64,000 nucleotides of DNA from Bordetella sp. FB-8 (GCF_000382185.1 NZ_KB907784.1:3561133-3625132), one strand, 5' to 3'; numbered from the stretch's first letter, positions 40,046 to 50,094 are shown. Program-made: numbers and translations. Notes: a model not told the origin generated them from the letters alone.

Positions 40046-40060
40046 CCGCCGCAATCCCCG

Positions 40061-41560
40061 CTATATGATCTCGCCGCGCACGTGGCGGCAGATCACGGTC
40101 GCCAACACGTCGAACGCGGCGTCGATACGATCGAGCGGCACCGAGGCGTAGCCAAGCAGCAGCCCCTGACGAACGCATGCGCGCCGCATGTAGTAGCGAC
40201 TCAGGGAGCGCACGATCACGCCGCGCACAAAGGCCTCCTTCGTGACGAGGCAGTCATCAACGTGGGGCGGCAGGCCCAGCACCAGATGCAGGCCGGCCTG
40301 CCCACCGTGGATTTCCAGGCTGTCGCCGAAGTGCCGCTCGATGGCCGCGATCATGGCCACCCGCCGTTCGGCATACAGATTGCGCACGCGGCGGATGTGC
40401 GAGGACAGATGGCCTTCGCGGATGAACTCGGCCAGGATCGACTGCGTGATCAGCTGCCCTTCACGGTATAACTCCGCGACTGCGACGGCAAAGGCGCTAG
40501 ACAGGTGCTCAGGCACGACCAGGTAGCCCACGCGCAAGCCCGGGAATAGCGTCTTGCTGAAACTTCCCGCATACAGCACCAGGCCGCTTTCATCGAGTCC
40601 CTGCAGGGAAGGCAGCGGCCGGCTGCCATAGCGAAATTCGCTGTCGTAGTCGTCCTCGAGAATCCAGCAGCCGTGCTGGCGGGCGTATTCCAGCAGCATG
40701 CGCCGGCGCGCGAGGCTCATGACCATGCCCAGGGGGTACTGGTGCGAGGGCGACACGACGATCAGCCTGGGCGGGCGCGACAGGTCCGCCGATGCCAGGC
40801 ACATGCCTTCGTCGTCCACCGGCACCGAAACCACGCGCAGGCCAGACGACAGTAGCAGATTGCGCACCCCCCAGTAGGAAGGCTCTTCGATCCAGACCAG
40901 GTCGCCCGGCTGGCACAGCAGCCGGGTCGCCACGTCCACGGCCTGGTGGATGCCCGTCGTCATGACGACCTGTTCCGCGGTGCCGTTGACCGACCGCGCG
41001 CTGTTCAGGTAGTTGGCGACTTCATGGCGTAGCGGCTCATACCCCCCCGCAGGCGCGTAGATGAGCAGTTCGGTCGGCGCGCGGCGCCAGTGCCTGCCCT
41101 GGATGCGGTTCCATGCCTTGTACGGAAACTCCGCTACGTCGGGGATCCCCGGCATGAACGCTCCCCATTGCCGGTTCGAGAAGCCGGCCCCCTCGATCAG
41201 CTTGCTGCCCCGCGGCGAAAGTCCCTGCGCCGGGCTCCGAGACGACGGAGCGCTGGCTCGGGCCTCCGCCTGGTCGGGCATGTCCTGGCTGATGTCGACG
41301 ACGAAGGTGCCGCGGCCGGTGGCGGCGGTGACATACCCTTCGATTTCGAGCTGCTCGTAGACCTGGAGCACCGTATTGCGCGCGATGGACAGGTCGCGGG
41401 CCAGGACGCGCGAGGACGCAAGCCGCGCACCCGCAGTCAGCCGGTTGTCCAGAATGGCGTCGCGGATCAGGCGGTACAACTGCCGGTAGGCCGGCTCGTC
41501 CGCGCCCACGTCCAGCCACTGCTGTAACCAGTCCGCCAGCGTGAACGATCCTGAATCCAT
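40061..41560 (-). CDS. GabR/MocR-type PLP-dependent transcriptional regulator
   Basis: A 499-residue fusion of GntR winged helix and type I aminotransferase. Residues about 17-90 hold the DNA-binding part (YRQLYRLIRDAILDNRLTAG, SSRVLARDLSIARNTVLQVY); from about 140 the aminotransferase fold, with PLP lysine in LYAGSFSKTLFPGLRVGYL and SPSHQYPLG. Start ATG 41560 is favoured by GGAG 6 bases upstream; ATGs at 41572/41575 are alternatives. It is divergent from gabT, and probably activates or represses it with GABA or a polyamine-derived aldehyde/amine as effector. Confidence 0.9.
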   Translation of the reverse strand: MDSGSFTLADWLQQWLDVGADEPAYRQLYRLIRDAILDNRLTAGARLASSRVLARDLSIARNTVLQVYEQLEIEGYVTAATGRGTFVVDISQDMPDQAEARASAPSSRSPAQGLSPRGSKLIEGAGFSNRQWGAFMPGIPDVAEFPYKAWNRIQGRHWRRAPTELLIYAPAGGYEPLRHEVANYLNSARSVNGTAEQVVMTTGIHQAVDVATRLLCQPGDLVWIEEPSYWGVRNLLLSSGLRVVSVPVDDEGMCLASADLSRPPRLIVVSPSHQYPLGMVMSLARRRMLLEYARQHGCWILEDDYDSEFRYGSRPLPSLQGLDESGLVLYAGSFSKTLFPGLRVGYLVVPEHLSSAFAVAVAELYREGQLITQSILAEFIREGHLSSHIRRVRNLYAERRVAMIAAIERHFGDSLEIHGGQAGLHLVLGLPPHVDDCLVTKEAFVRGVIVRSLSRYYMRRACVRQGLLLGYASVPLDRIDAAFDVLATVICRHVRGEII

Positions 41561-41592
41561 GATTGGCTCCATCATTTTTTTAAAAATGGCTC

Positions 41593-41615
41593 TGGATTGT
41601 AGACCAGACAATCCA
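41593..41615. promoter_or_regulatory. Perfect inverted repeat in the GabR-gabT intergenic region
   Basis: TGGATTGT - 7 bases (AGACCAG) - ACAATCCA, an exact 8-base palindromic pair centred between the divergent starts (41560 and 41669). Likely operator for the MocR regulator. Confidence 0.6.
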
Positions 41616-41668
41616 CATAATGGCCGCAAAACCCGCCCTTTGCTGCCATCTGTAGACGGACAGACCTC

Positions 41669-42934
41669 ATGGACAATCAAACCTGGCAAGCCCGCAAAAC
41701 CGAAGCGATACCCCACGGCATCGGCGTTCTGTGCGACTTCTATATGGATCGGGCGCTCAACGCAGAGCTATGGGACGTCCAGGGCCGCCGTTACATCGAT
41801 TTCGCCGCAGGCATCGCCGTCACCAATACCGGGCACTGCCACCCGCGCGTCGTGGCCGCCGTCTCGCAACAGCTGAACAAGTTCACGCATACGGCGTTCC
41901 AGGTCTCGCCCTATTCCAGCTACGTCGAACTGGCGGAAAAAATCAACGCACGCGCGCCTGGCAGCCACAAGAAGAAGACCGCCTTTTTCACCACCGGCGC
42001 CGAGGCCGTCGAAAACGCGGTGAAAATTGCGCGCGCGGCCACCGGGCGTACCGGTGTCATCGCGTTCTCGGGTGCGTTCCACGGCCGCACCTTCATGGGG
42101 TTGGCGCTCACCGGCAAGGTCGCTCCCTACAAGCTGGGATTCGGCCTCTTCCCCGGTGAGGTCTACCATGCGCCGTTCCCCAATGCCCTGCATGGGGTCA
42201 GCGTGCAGGATTCGCTCGACGCCGTCCAGGCCCTGTTCAAATCCGACATCGATCCGCGCCGCGTGGCCGCCATCATCGTCGAGCCGGTGCAAGGCGAAGG
42301 CGGGTTCAACGTCGCCCCGCCGCAGTTCCTGCAGGCGCTGCGCAGCCTGTGCGACCAGCACGGCATCCTGCTGATCGCCGACGAAGTCCAGACGGGCTTC
42401 GGACGCACCGGCAGGATGTTCGCCATCGAGCACTCGGGCGTCGTTCCCGACCTGATGGCCATTGCCAAGAGTCTGGCTGGCGGGATGCCCCTGTCCGGCG
42501 TCTGCGGGCGCGCCGACATCATGGATGCCCCGGTCCCCGGCGCCCTGGGCGGCACCTATGCCGGCAACCCGCTGGCCGTGGCTGCGGCGCTGGCGGTGCT
42601 GGACATCATCGATACCGAAAGCCTGGTCGAACGCGCGAGCGTCACGGGCAGCAGGCTGCGCGCCACGCTAAACGATCTGGCCGCCTCGACACCCGCCATC
42701 GCCGAAGTGCGCGGTCTGGGCGCCATGATCGCGGTCGAATTCCACCATCCGCAAGATCGCCGTCCCAACGCCGAACTGGCGGCCGGCATCCAGAAGCGGG
42801 CTCTGCGCAACGGCCTGGTCCTACTAACCTGCGGCGTCCACGGCAACGTCATCCGCTTCCTGTTCCCGCTCACGATAGAAGACGCCGTCCTGGATGAAGG
42901 ACTGCACATCCTTTCCGAAGCGATCCGGGGCTAA
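41669..42934 (+). CDS. gabT: 4-aminobutyrate aminotransferase (class III)
   Basis: A 421-residue PLP aminotransferase: GRRYIDFAAGIAVTNTGHCH, FFTTGAEAVENAVKIARAAT, FHGRTFMGLALTGKVAPYK, LIADEVQTGFGRTGRMFA and PLP lysine in MAIAKSLAGGMPLSGVCGR. These match GabT closely, though the enzyme may also act on putrescine or 5-aminovalerate. It is divergent from the GabR-like gene and followed by a polyamine-type ABC transporter, suggesting uptake plus first catabolic step. Confidence 0.92.
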   Translation: MDNQTWQARKTEAIPHGIGVLCDFYMDRALNAELWDVQGRRYIDFAAGIAVTNTGHCHPRVVAAVSQQLNKFTHTAFQVSPYSSYVELAEKINARAPGSHKKKTAFFTTGAEAVENAVKIARAATGRTGVIAFSGAFHGRTFMGLALTGKVAPYKLGFGLFPGEVYHAPFPNALHGVSVQDSLDAVQALFKSDIDPRRVAAIIVEPVQGEGGFNVAPPQFLQALRSLCDQHGILLIADEVQTGFGRTGRMFAIEHSGVVPDLMAIAKSLAGGMPLSGVCGRADIMDAPVPGALGGTYAGNPLAVAAALAVLDIIDTESLVERASVTGSRLRATLNDLAASTPAIAEVRGLGAMIAVEFHHPQDRRPNAELAAGIQKRALRNGLVLLTCGVHGNVIRFLFPLTIEDAVLDEGLHILSEAIRG

Positions 42935-42978
42935 AGACGCTCCGTCAACGTACACAACAACCCACAAGAGCCCGCCAC

Positions 42979-44076
42979 GTGTCCATCGCCCCGTCCGAGC
43001 CTTTAGTCCGCTTTCGCGGCGTCCAGAAATCCTACGACGGCCAGACGCTGGTCGTGCGCAACCTGGACCTTGACATCCAGCACGGCGAATTCCTGTCCCT
43101 GCTGGGGCCTTCGGGATCGGGCAAGACCACCTGCCTGATGATGCTCGCCGGCTTCGAATTCCCCACGGCCGGCGACATCGTTCTGGACGGCCAGCGCCTG
43201 AACGACGTGCCGCCCCACAAGCGCAACATTGGCATGGTCTTCCAGAACTACGCCCTGTTCCCGCACATGACGGTGGAAAGGAACCTGCACTACCCGCTGA
43301 AGGTGCGCAACGTCCCCGCCGACGAACGCGCCAGGCGCGTGGCCGAGGCGCTTGCCATGGTCCAGATGAGCGGGTTTGCCAAACGCTATCCGGGTCAGCT
43401 GTCCGGCGGGCAGCAACAGCGCATCGCGCTGGCGCGCGCGCTGGTATTCGGTCCCAAGCTGGTGCTCATGGACGAACCCCTGGGTGCGCTCGACAAGCAG
43501 TTGCGCGAACACATGCAGCTCGAACTCAAGGCGCTGCATCGTTCCCTGGGAATTACCTTCGTCTATGTCACGCACGACCAGAGCGAAGCGCTGACCATGT
43601 CCGACCGCGTCGCGGTGTTCGACCAGGGCGTGATCCAGCAGATTTCGCCCGTGCGCACCCTGTATGAGGAACCACGCAACCGCTTCGTCGCGAGCTTCGT
43701 GGGCGACTGCAACCAGATAGCCGGGACGGTCGAGACCCTAAACGGTGAAAACTGCGTGGTGCGCCTTTCCGACGGCACCGCCGTCCACGCCCTGAACATC
43801 GGCCGACTGCAGCCCGGCTCCGCCTGCATACTGGCGATCCGCCCCGAGCGTATGCGCATCGCCGAAGGTCCACAGGACGGCAACGCGCTGCCCGCGCAGG
43901 CCCAGGACCAGGTGTATTTCGGCGACCACGTGCGGCTGCGCTGCCGCGTCCTGGACTCGACCACCGTGTTCGTCAAGCTGCCGCTGGACCAGAGAGCATC
44001 CCTGAGCCGCGCCAGCGCCGGCAGTCCCTTGTTTCTTTCCGTACCCACCGAACACGTCCGGGCTTTCGAACCCTGA
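42979..44076 (+). CDS. ABC transporter ATP-binding protein, polyamine (PotA) type
   Basis: A 365-residue ATPase. Walker A GPSGSGKTTCLMMLAGFE, Q-loop FQNYALFPHMTV, signature YPGQLSGGQQQRIALARAL, Walker B VLMDEPLGALD, switch VYVTHDQSEALTMSD, then a TOBE regulatory domain (ILAIRPERMRIA near residue 290). Spermidine/putrescine subfamily. GTG start at 42979, 45 bases after gabT. Powers the two permeases encoded downstream. Confidence 0.93.
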   Translation: MSIAPSEPLVRFRGVQKSYDGQTLVVRNLDLDIQHGEFLSLLGPSGSGKTTCLMMLAGFEFPTAGDIVLDGQRLNDVPPHKRNIGMVFQNYALFPHMTVERNLHYPLKVRNVPADERARRVAEALAMVQMSGFAKRYPGQLSGGQQQRIALARALVFGPKLVLMDEPLGALDKQLREHMQLELKALHRSLGITFVYVTHDQSEALTMSDRVAVFDQGVIQQISPVRTLYEEPRNRFVASFVGDCNQIAGTVETLNGENCVVRLSDGTAVHALNIGRLQPGSACILAIRPERMRIAEGPQDGNALPAQAQDQVYFGDHVRLRCRVLDSTTVFVKLPLDQRASLSRASAGSPLFLSVPTEHVRAFEP

Positions 44077-44157
44077 CGCGGCGGTGTTCCTTCAACGCTG
44101 TTTTTCCGCTCGCAACAACCGACTGACCCAGCAAGCAAACCATAACGGAGACAATCC

Positions 44158-45207
44158 ATGAAAGTCAGCAAAAAGTTTTCCTCGCTCGCGTTCGCCTCGG
44201 CCCTTCTCGCCGTGGGAGCAGGACATGCGCAGGCTCGCGACCTTACTGTCGTCAATTTCGGCGGCGCCAATGGCGACGCGCAGAAGATCGCCTTCATCAA
44301 GCCGCTCGAAAAAGAGATGGGCAAGAAAATCATCGCCGTCGCCTATAACGGCGAGCAGGCCAAGATCAAGGCCATGGTCGATACCCACGATGTGGTGTGG
44401 GACGCCGTCGAGGTCGAGACCGGCGACCTGGGCCGCGGATGCGACGAAGGGCTGTACGAAAAACTGAACTGGGACCACATCGGCAAGAAATCCGATTTTA
44501 TCCCCGCCGCCGTGCGCGAATGCGGAGTTGGCGCCTTCGTGTGGTCCACCGTGCTGGCCTACGACGGCAAGGCCCTGAAGACAGCGCCCACGAGCTGGGC
44601 CGACTTCTGGAACGTGAAGAAATTCCCCGGCAAGCGCGGCATGCGCAAGGGAGCACGCTACAACCTGGAATTCGCCCTGATGGCCGATGGCGTGGCTCCC
44701 CAGGACGTCTACAAAGTGCTGAGCACGCCCGCCGGCGTGGACCGCGCCTTCAAGAAGCTGACCGAACTCAAGCCCTACATCCAATGGTGGGAAGCGGGGG
44801 CACAGCCGCCGCAGATGCTGGCCGCCGGCGACGTGGTCATGTCCACCGCCTACAACGGACGCATCAGCGCCGCCAATCAGGAGAATCACCTGTCGCTCAA
44901 GACCGTCTGGAACCAAAACATCTACGATCTGGACTACTGGGTCATCCCGACCGGAACGCCCAACAAGGCGCTGGCCGAGCAATACATCAAGTTCGCCACC
45001 TCGCCCGGCCCGCAAGCTGCCTATTCCCACCAGATCGCCTACGGTCCGACCAACAAGGCCGCCATCAAGAATCTCGACGCCAAGACCCTGGCCGACCTGC
45101 CGAACTCGCCCGAGAACGGTAAAAACGCCCTGCTGTCCAGCTACGATTTCTGGGCTGATCACGGCGAAGAGCTCGAACAGCGCTTCACCGCCTGGTCCAC
45201 GCAGTAA
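44158..45207 (+). CDS. ABC transporter periplasmic substrate-binding protein, polyamine (PotD) type
   Basis: A 349-residue exported protein: signal peptide about residues 1-25 (AVGAGHAQA), then DLTVVNFGGANGDAQKIAFI; WDAVEVETGDLGRGCDEGLYE and YNGRISAANQEN are in the ligand-binding lobes. Related to PotD/PotF-like proteins for amines. GGAG 8 bases upstream of the ATG. Middle gene of the transporter operon. Confidence 0.9.
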   Translation: MKVSKKFSSLAFASALLAVGAGHAQARDLTVVNFGGANGDAQKIAFIKPLEKEMGKKIIAVAYNGEQAKIKAMVDTHDVVWDAVEVETGDLGRGCDEGLYEKLNWDHIGKKSDFIPAAVRECGVGAFVWSTVLAYDGKALKTAPTSWADFWNVKKFPGKRGMRKGARYNLEFALMADGVAPQDVYKVLSTPAGVDRAFKKLTELKPYIQWWEAGAQPPQMLAAGDVVMSTAYNGRISAANQENHLSLKTVWNQNIYDLDYWVIPTGTPNKALAEQYIKFATSPGPQAAYSHQIAYGPTNKAAIKNLDAKTLADLPNSPENGKNALLSSYDFWADHGEELEQRFTAWSTQ

Positions 45208-45276
45208 CCCGCCGGATATCACTTCCGGCCCCGCCTCCCCGAGGGGCGGCGGGTTCTCACGCGAGCGAGCACCGGC

Positions 45277-46515
45277 ATGACGGCAACCCTCTTCGAATCC
45301 AATACCCGCGCCATCCGGTCGGCCATGCGCAAAGCCGACCGGCGGCGCAAGCTTCGCGCCTTTTTCCTGGTGGCGCCGCTGGTCCTGTTCCTGCTGGTGA
45401 TCTTCATTATCCCCATCGGCGCGCTGCTGGAACGCGCCATCGACAACCCGGAAGTCATCCATAGCCTGCCGCGCACGCTCGCTGCGCTCAAGTCCTGGGA
45501 CAAGACCTCCGAGCCCGCCCCGGCAGTCTACGATGCGCTGATCCAAGACCTGGGCAAAGTCCGGAACACGGCAAGCGCCGGCACACTGGCGCGCCGGCTG
45601 AACTACGAAATTCCCGGATACCGCTCGCTGGTGTTCAAGACCATGCGGCATCTTGAAACCGCCGATGCCGGCCAGAGCGCCAAGGACAGATTGCTCGGCA
45701 TCGACCCGCGCTGGGCAGAGCCCCGATTCTGGCGCGCCATCGTCGACAACGACTCGCGGTATTCGTCGTACTACCTGCTTGCGTCCATGGACCTGCAGCG
45801 CGATGCGCACGGCGACATCGTCCATGTCCCGGCCGGATCTTCGGCGTTTCGCGACATCTACGGCCGAACCTTCCTGATCAGCCTGGTGGTCACGTTGCTG
45901 ACGCTGGCGCTAGGCTACCCGCTGGCCTACTGGATATCCAGACTACCTCGGCGCAAGGCCAACCTGGTCATGATCTGCGTGCTCATCCCGTTCTGGACTT
46001 CCATCCTAGTGCGCATCGCCGCGTGGATCGTGCTGCTGCAGCGCGAGGGCCTGGTCAACAAGGCGCTGATGCACCTGGGCCTGATCGAGACGCCGTTCGA
46101 CCTCCTGTTCAACCGCGTCGGAGTCTACATCGCCATGACGCACATCCTGCTGCCCTTCATGCTGCTGCCCGTCTACAGCGTGATGCAGTCGGTGCCCGGT
46201 ACCTACCAGCGTGCCGCGATTTCGCTGGGTAGCCACCCGTTCGCGGCGTTCTGGCGCGTCTATGTGCCGCAGACCTACCCCGGCGTCGGCGCGGGCACGC
46301 TGCTGGTCTTCATCATGGCCATCGGCTACTACATCACCCCCGCCCTGCTGGGCGGCGCGAGCGACCAGATGATCAGCTATTACATCGCCTATTTCACCAA
46401 CGAAACCATCAACTGGGGCATGGCGAGCGCGCTAGGCTTCATCCTGCTCCTGGGAACGCTGCTGCTCTATTCGCTTTACCGGCGGCTGTCGGGACGGGAA
46501 CTCGGACTCGGGTGA
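45277..46515 (+). CDS. ABC transporter permease, PotB type
   Basis: A 412-residue inner-membrane protein, longer than usual because about 150 residues of soluble sequence lie between membrane segment 1 (residues 27-50, FFLVAPLVLFLLVIFIIPIG) and segment 2 (near 195, FLISLVVTLLTLALGYPLAYW). The cytoplasmic EAA loop is YQRAAISLGSHPFAAFWRVY. The inserted segment is presumably periplasmic; this long-loop form occurs in a subset of polyamine-type permeases. Confidence 0.9.
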   Translation: MTATLFESNTRAIRSAMRKADRRRKLRAFFLVAPLVLFLLVIFIIPIGALLERAIDNPEVIHSLPRTLAALKSWDKTSEPAPAVYDALIQDLGKVRNTASAGTLARRLNYEIPGYRSLVFKTMRHLETADAGQSAKDRLLGIDPRWAEPRFWRAIVDNDSRYSSYYLLASMDLQRDAHGDIVHVPAGSSAFRDIYGRTFLISLVVTLLTLALGYPLAYWISRLPRRKANLVMICVLIPFWTSILVRIAAWIVLLQREGLVNKALMHLGLIETPFDLLFNRVGVYIAMTHILLPFMLLPVYSVMQSVPGTYQRAAISLGSHPFAAFWRVYVPQTYPGVGAGTLLVFIMAIGYYITPALLGGASDQMISYYIAYFTNETINWGMASALGFILLLGTLLLYSLYRRLSGRELGLG

Positions 46516-46519
46516 CACC

Positions 46520-47368
46520 ATGCACAAACAGCTGAACCGCTTCCCGCCTCATGCCTCGCGCCTGGAAAAAGCCTGGTTTTACTTCCAGCGCTATTACTGT
46601 CTCCTGCTGCTGCTTTTCCTGCTGCTGCCGATACTGGTGATCGTGCCGCTGTCGTTCAGCGACAGCTCGCTGCTGCTCTATCCCATCCACGCTTTCTCGC
46701 TCAAGTGGTATCACGCGTTGTTTCACTCGGACGAGTGGATCCGCGCGACCCGCAACAGCTTCATCGTGGCGCCCTCGGCTACGATCGTCGCCACGGTGCT
46801 GGGCACGCTGGCCGCAGCCGGCCTGCACCGCACCGAGTTTCGCGGCAAGGGCCTGCTCATGGCAGTGCTGATCTCGCCCATGATCGTGCCGCTGGTTGTG
46901 GTGGGCGTGGGCATCTACCTATTCTTCGCCCCTTACGGCCTGACCAACAGCTATACCGGCCTGATACTGGCCCATGCGGCGCTGGGCGCGCCTTTCGTCG
47001 TCACTACGGTCACCGCCACCTTGCAGGGATTCGACCAGAATCTGGTGCGCGCGAGCAATAGTCTGGGCGCAGGGCCGGTAGGCACGTTCCTGCGCATCAC
47101 GCTGCCCATCATTGCGCCAGGCGTTGTGTCGGGAGCCTTGTTCGCGTTTTCCACCTCGTTCGACGAGGTCGTAGTAACGCTATTCCTGGCCGGCCCCGAT
47201 CAAGTTACCCTGCCGCGCCAGATGTTCACGGGCATACGCGAAAACATCAGCCCCGTGATTGCGGCCGTGGCCACGATACTGATCGTGTTCTCGGTGCTGC
47301 TGCTGCTGACGCTCGAATGGCTGCGCGGCCGCGCCCACGCCAAGACCGTCGCGCCGGATCCGGCCTGA
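46520..47368 (+). CDS. ABC transporter permease, PotC type
   Basis: A 282-residue inner-membrane permease with six predicted segments (LLLLFLLLPILVIVPLSFS first, ILIVFSVLLLLTLEWLRG last). The EAA loop is VRASNSLGAGPVGTFLRITL. It begins 4 bases after the PotB-type gene. Completes a gabT-ATPase-binding protein-permease-permease operon. Confidence 0.92.
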   Translation: MHKQLNRFPPHASRLEKAWFYFQRYYCLLLLLFLLLPILVIVPLSFSDSSLLLYPIHAFSLKWYHALFHSDEWIRATRNSFIVAPSATIVATVLGTLAAAGLHRTEFRGKGLLMAVLISPMIVPLVVVGVGIYLFFAPYGLTNSYTGLILAHAALGAPFVVTTVTATLQGFDQNLVRASNSLGAGPVGTFLRITLPIIAPGVVSGALFAFSTSFDEVVVTLFLAGPDQVTLPRQMFTGIRENISPVIAAVATILIVFSVLLLLTLEWLRGRAHAKTVAPDPA

Positions 47369-47399
47369 AGTGCCACGCCTGCCCCCTCGGGACGGCGCC

Positions 47400-49964
47400 T
47401 TACTTGCGCAGTGCGGGATGATCCGCCCGAGGCCTGTCCAGATAATAGCCCTGCACGAAATCGATGCCGTATTCCTGCAGCAAGCGCAGGGTTTGGGCAT
47501 CTTCCACGAATTCGGCCACGGTTTGCTGGCCCATGCTGCGTGCCACTTCGATGATGGAGCGCACGAACACCTGATTGCCGTGTTCCTGCGGAAGATCGCG
47601 GATGAACATGCCGTCGATCTTCAGGACGCCAACCTTCAGGTGCTTGAGGTAGGCAAACGAGGCGAAACCGCTGCCGAAGTCGTCCAGGCACAGGGTGCAG
47701 CCGGTGTGCCGCAGCGCGTCGATAAAGCGCTCGGCCTCACACAGGTCGGAGATGGCGGCCGTCTCGGTCAACTCCAGCAGCAGCCGCTGCGCAGCCACCC
47801 CGTGCTCGGCCAGCAACGTAGCGATGAATCCGGGCAGATCGGGGTCGTCGAGCGAGCGACCGGAAATATTGACGGCCAGCGCGGGCAGCCCCGGATGCGC
47901 GGCCAGCAACGCAATACTTTCGCGCACCACCCAGCGGTCGATATCGAGGATCCTGCCGCTTTTTTCGGCGTGGAGGATGAATTGACCTGGGAGGATGCAC
48001 TGCGTCGGGTCGGCTTCGTCCACCATTCGCAGCAGGGCTTCCAGGTGCGCCAGTTCGCCGGAGTCTGCGCGGTATACGCCCTGGAAGTGCAGACGTAACA
48101 GACTGCGCTCAAGCGCGCGGTCGATGCGCTCGTTCCAAGCCATGCGAGCCGCCATAGCCCGAACGGCGTCATGGTCGGGCCGGTAGATGCTCCAGCGGTT
48201 CTTGCCCAGGCGCTTGGCTTGGTACATGGCCATATCAGCGTGCGAGACCAATTCCTCGGCGCCTTGCCCGTGCTCCGGATAGTTCGCCACGCCCAGGCTG
48301 GTGGTCAGGCGCACGGTCCGGCCTTCGATTTCCAGTGTAGTGAGCGCCACGACGCGCACAATGCGCTCGGCCAGCGCCTGCACGCCTGCCGGCGTAGCAC
48401 GAGGCATGAACACGGCGAACTCGTCGCCACCCAACCGGCAAAGAATGTCGGTGTCGCGCATCAGCGCACCGGCTTCGCCCGCCACGCGAACCAGCATCGC
48501 GTCTCCGGCCAGATGGCCGAACGTGTCGTTGACGTACTTGAACTCGTCCAGGTCGAACAGCAGCACGGCGCCATGCTGGTCCGCACCCGAATCGTCCTTG
48601 AGGAAACGCGCCAGTTCGTCCTCGAAGCGGCGGCGGTTGTAAAGCCCGGTGAGCGCGTCACGTTCGGCCTGAGTGACAAGCTGCTCGCGCCGCTGCGCCA
48701 ACTCGGCCACCATGGTGTCGAAGGCCGCCGCCAGCCGACCCAGCTCATCAGGGCTGCCCAGCCCGATGGGCTGCGGCATACGTCCCTGACTCAGCGCGTC
48801 CACGGCATTTGTCAGCCTTAGCAAGGGGCGGGTTACCAGCGTATGAACACGCCTGCGCAGCAGCCACAGCAAGGGCAACAGGATCACCAAGCCGGTAACG
48901 AACATCGCCATCCAGCCCAGTTGCACCAGATGGTTGACGCGCGCCTGCGGCAGCACGTCGACCTGGAACCAGTCCGGTCCGCGGATGCGTGACCAGGCCA
49001 CCCACTGGCTGCCGTCGGGCGTACGGCCCGCGCCAGTGTCGGTATGAGCGGCTAACACCATGTGCTGCACCTGCTCGAGCGCCGGATCTTGCAGCATGGA
49101 AATTCTCAGCTGGCCCTGCGCTTGGGCGATGCGCCGGCGCAACTGTGAGTAGGCAATCAGGTTGCCATGACCGTCCATGATGAGCTGCCGCACGGACGTG
49201 CCGTTATTGCTGTCCACCGAATCGATCAAGGTCTGGATGGCCACATCGTGTCCTACGGTACCTATCCAGCGCCCCCGCCAGTCCAGTGGCGCGATGACCG
49301 AAACCATCCACGTGTGGACCTGTTTGTCCAGGTACACCGGCGTCCAGAAGACCTGGCGCTTGGGATTGCGGCGCGGATCGGAACCCCGCATGGTGGGGTA
49401 GTCGGCGTTGCTGGCGTTCGCGTCTGCGTTGCCGCCCCAATTGATGCCGCGGGAATACACCATCAACCCGTTTTCCACGAAATCCATGTAGACCGAGAAG
49501 AATGGCGGCACCAACGCCGGACCCTGCTCGCGCAAGAGATCGTAGCTGACCACGGCACGCAGTTTTTCCGAATCGGATAGGCCATCGGGCCCATTGTGCA
49601 GGTACAGCGTGGGCGCATTGATCGGATCCACCTGATCGAAGCGCACGCGCCACAAGCCATCAGGATCGAGTTCGAACAAATTATCAAAACGCGCGATAGT
49701 GCCGGGCGCAGCGTTGTCCAGACGCTGTACCAGTTGCGTACGCAGCCGGCGTACGCTGGCCTCGGCCTGCACGAGCAGACCTTCGTTGGTTTGCGCCTTC
49801 AGTTGCGCCCACTGCTGGATGACCAACGGCACGACCCGATCAGCCGCTAGCCGCAACGCGGCAAATCCCAATATCGACAGCGCCAGAAGCAATGCCAGGA
49901 ACAGCCCCCAAAGCGTCAGGGACAACCGGTGGATCAGCGAGGTATCGGGCGAGGCAGGCGGCAA
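47400..49964 (-). CDS. GGDEF-EAL cyclic di-GMP protein with periplasmic Cache-type sensor
   Basis: An 854-residue protein (from TTG 49964): membrane segment 1 (about residues 14-40), a periplasmic Cache-like sensor of about 300 residues, segment 2 with a following HAMP-like linker, then GGDEF and EAL domains. GGDEF motif LCRLGGDEFAVF is intact with the inhibitory RDTD site five residues before; the EAL side has LEALLRM and CLDDFGSGFASFAYLKHLK. Both activities look possible, so the net effect on c-di-GMP cannot be told. The TTG has AGGG 6 bases upstream; a GTG at 50057 is the other candidate and would add 31 residues. Divergent from ssrA. Confidence 0.88.
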   Translation of the reverse strand: MPPASPDTSLIHRLSLTLWGLFLALLLALSILGFAALRLAADRVVPLVIQQWAQLKAQTNEGLLVQAEASVRRLRTQLVQRLDNAAPGTIARFDNLFELDPDGLWRVRFDQVDPINAPTLYLHNGPDGLSDSEKLRAVVSYDLLREQGPALVPPFFSVYMDFVENGLMVYSRGINWGGNADANASNADYPTMRGSDPRRNPKRQVFWTPVYLDKQVHTWMVSVIAPLDWRGRWIGTVGHDVAIQTLIDSVDSNNGTSVRQLIMDGHGNLIAYSQLRRRIAQAQGQLRISMLQDPALEQVQHMVLAAHTDTGAGRTPDGSQWVAWSRIRGPDWFQVDVLPQARVNHLVQLGWMAMFVTGLVILLPLLWLLRRRVHTLVTRPLLRLTNAVDALSQGRMPQPIGLGSPDELGRLAAAFDTMVAELAQRREQLVTQAERDALTGLYNRRRFEDELARFLKDDSGADQHGAVLLFDLDEFKYVNDTFGHLAGDAMLVRVAGEAGALMRDTDILCRLGGDEFAVFMPRATPAGVQALAERIVRVVALTTLEIEGRTVRLTTSLGVANYPEHGQGAEELVSHADMAMYQAKRLGKNRWSIYRPDHDAVRAMAARMAWNERIDRALERSLLRLHFQGVYRADSGELAHLEALLRMVDEADPTQCILPGQFILHAEKSGRILDIDRWVVRESIALLAAHPGLPALAVNISGRSLDDPDLPGFIATLLAEHGVAAQRLLLELTETAAISDLCEAERFIDALRHTGCTLCLDDFGSGFASFAYLKHLKVGVLKIDGMFIRDLPQEHGNQVFVRSIIEVARSMGQQTVAEFVEDAQTLRLLQEYGIDFVQGYYLDRPRADHPALRK

Positions 49965-50094
49965 GATTACCCTTTTATTCAGCCTGAAACGGCATGGCCA
50001 CGAGTTTGTGCCAGCCCTGAATGTAGCTGAGCAGCGCCGTACTGATTGATTGCGCACGCGGCCCTAAAACCGGCTATTTTGATCAATTGCGGGT

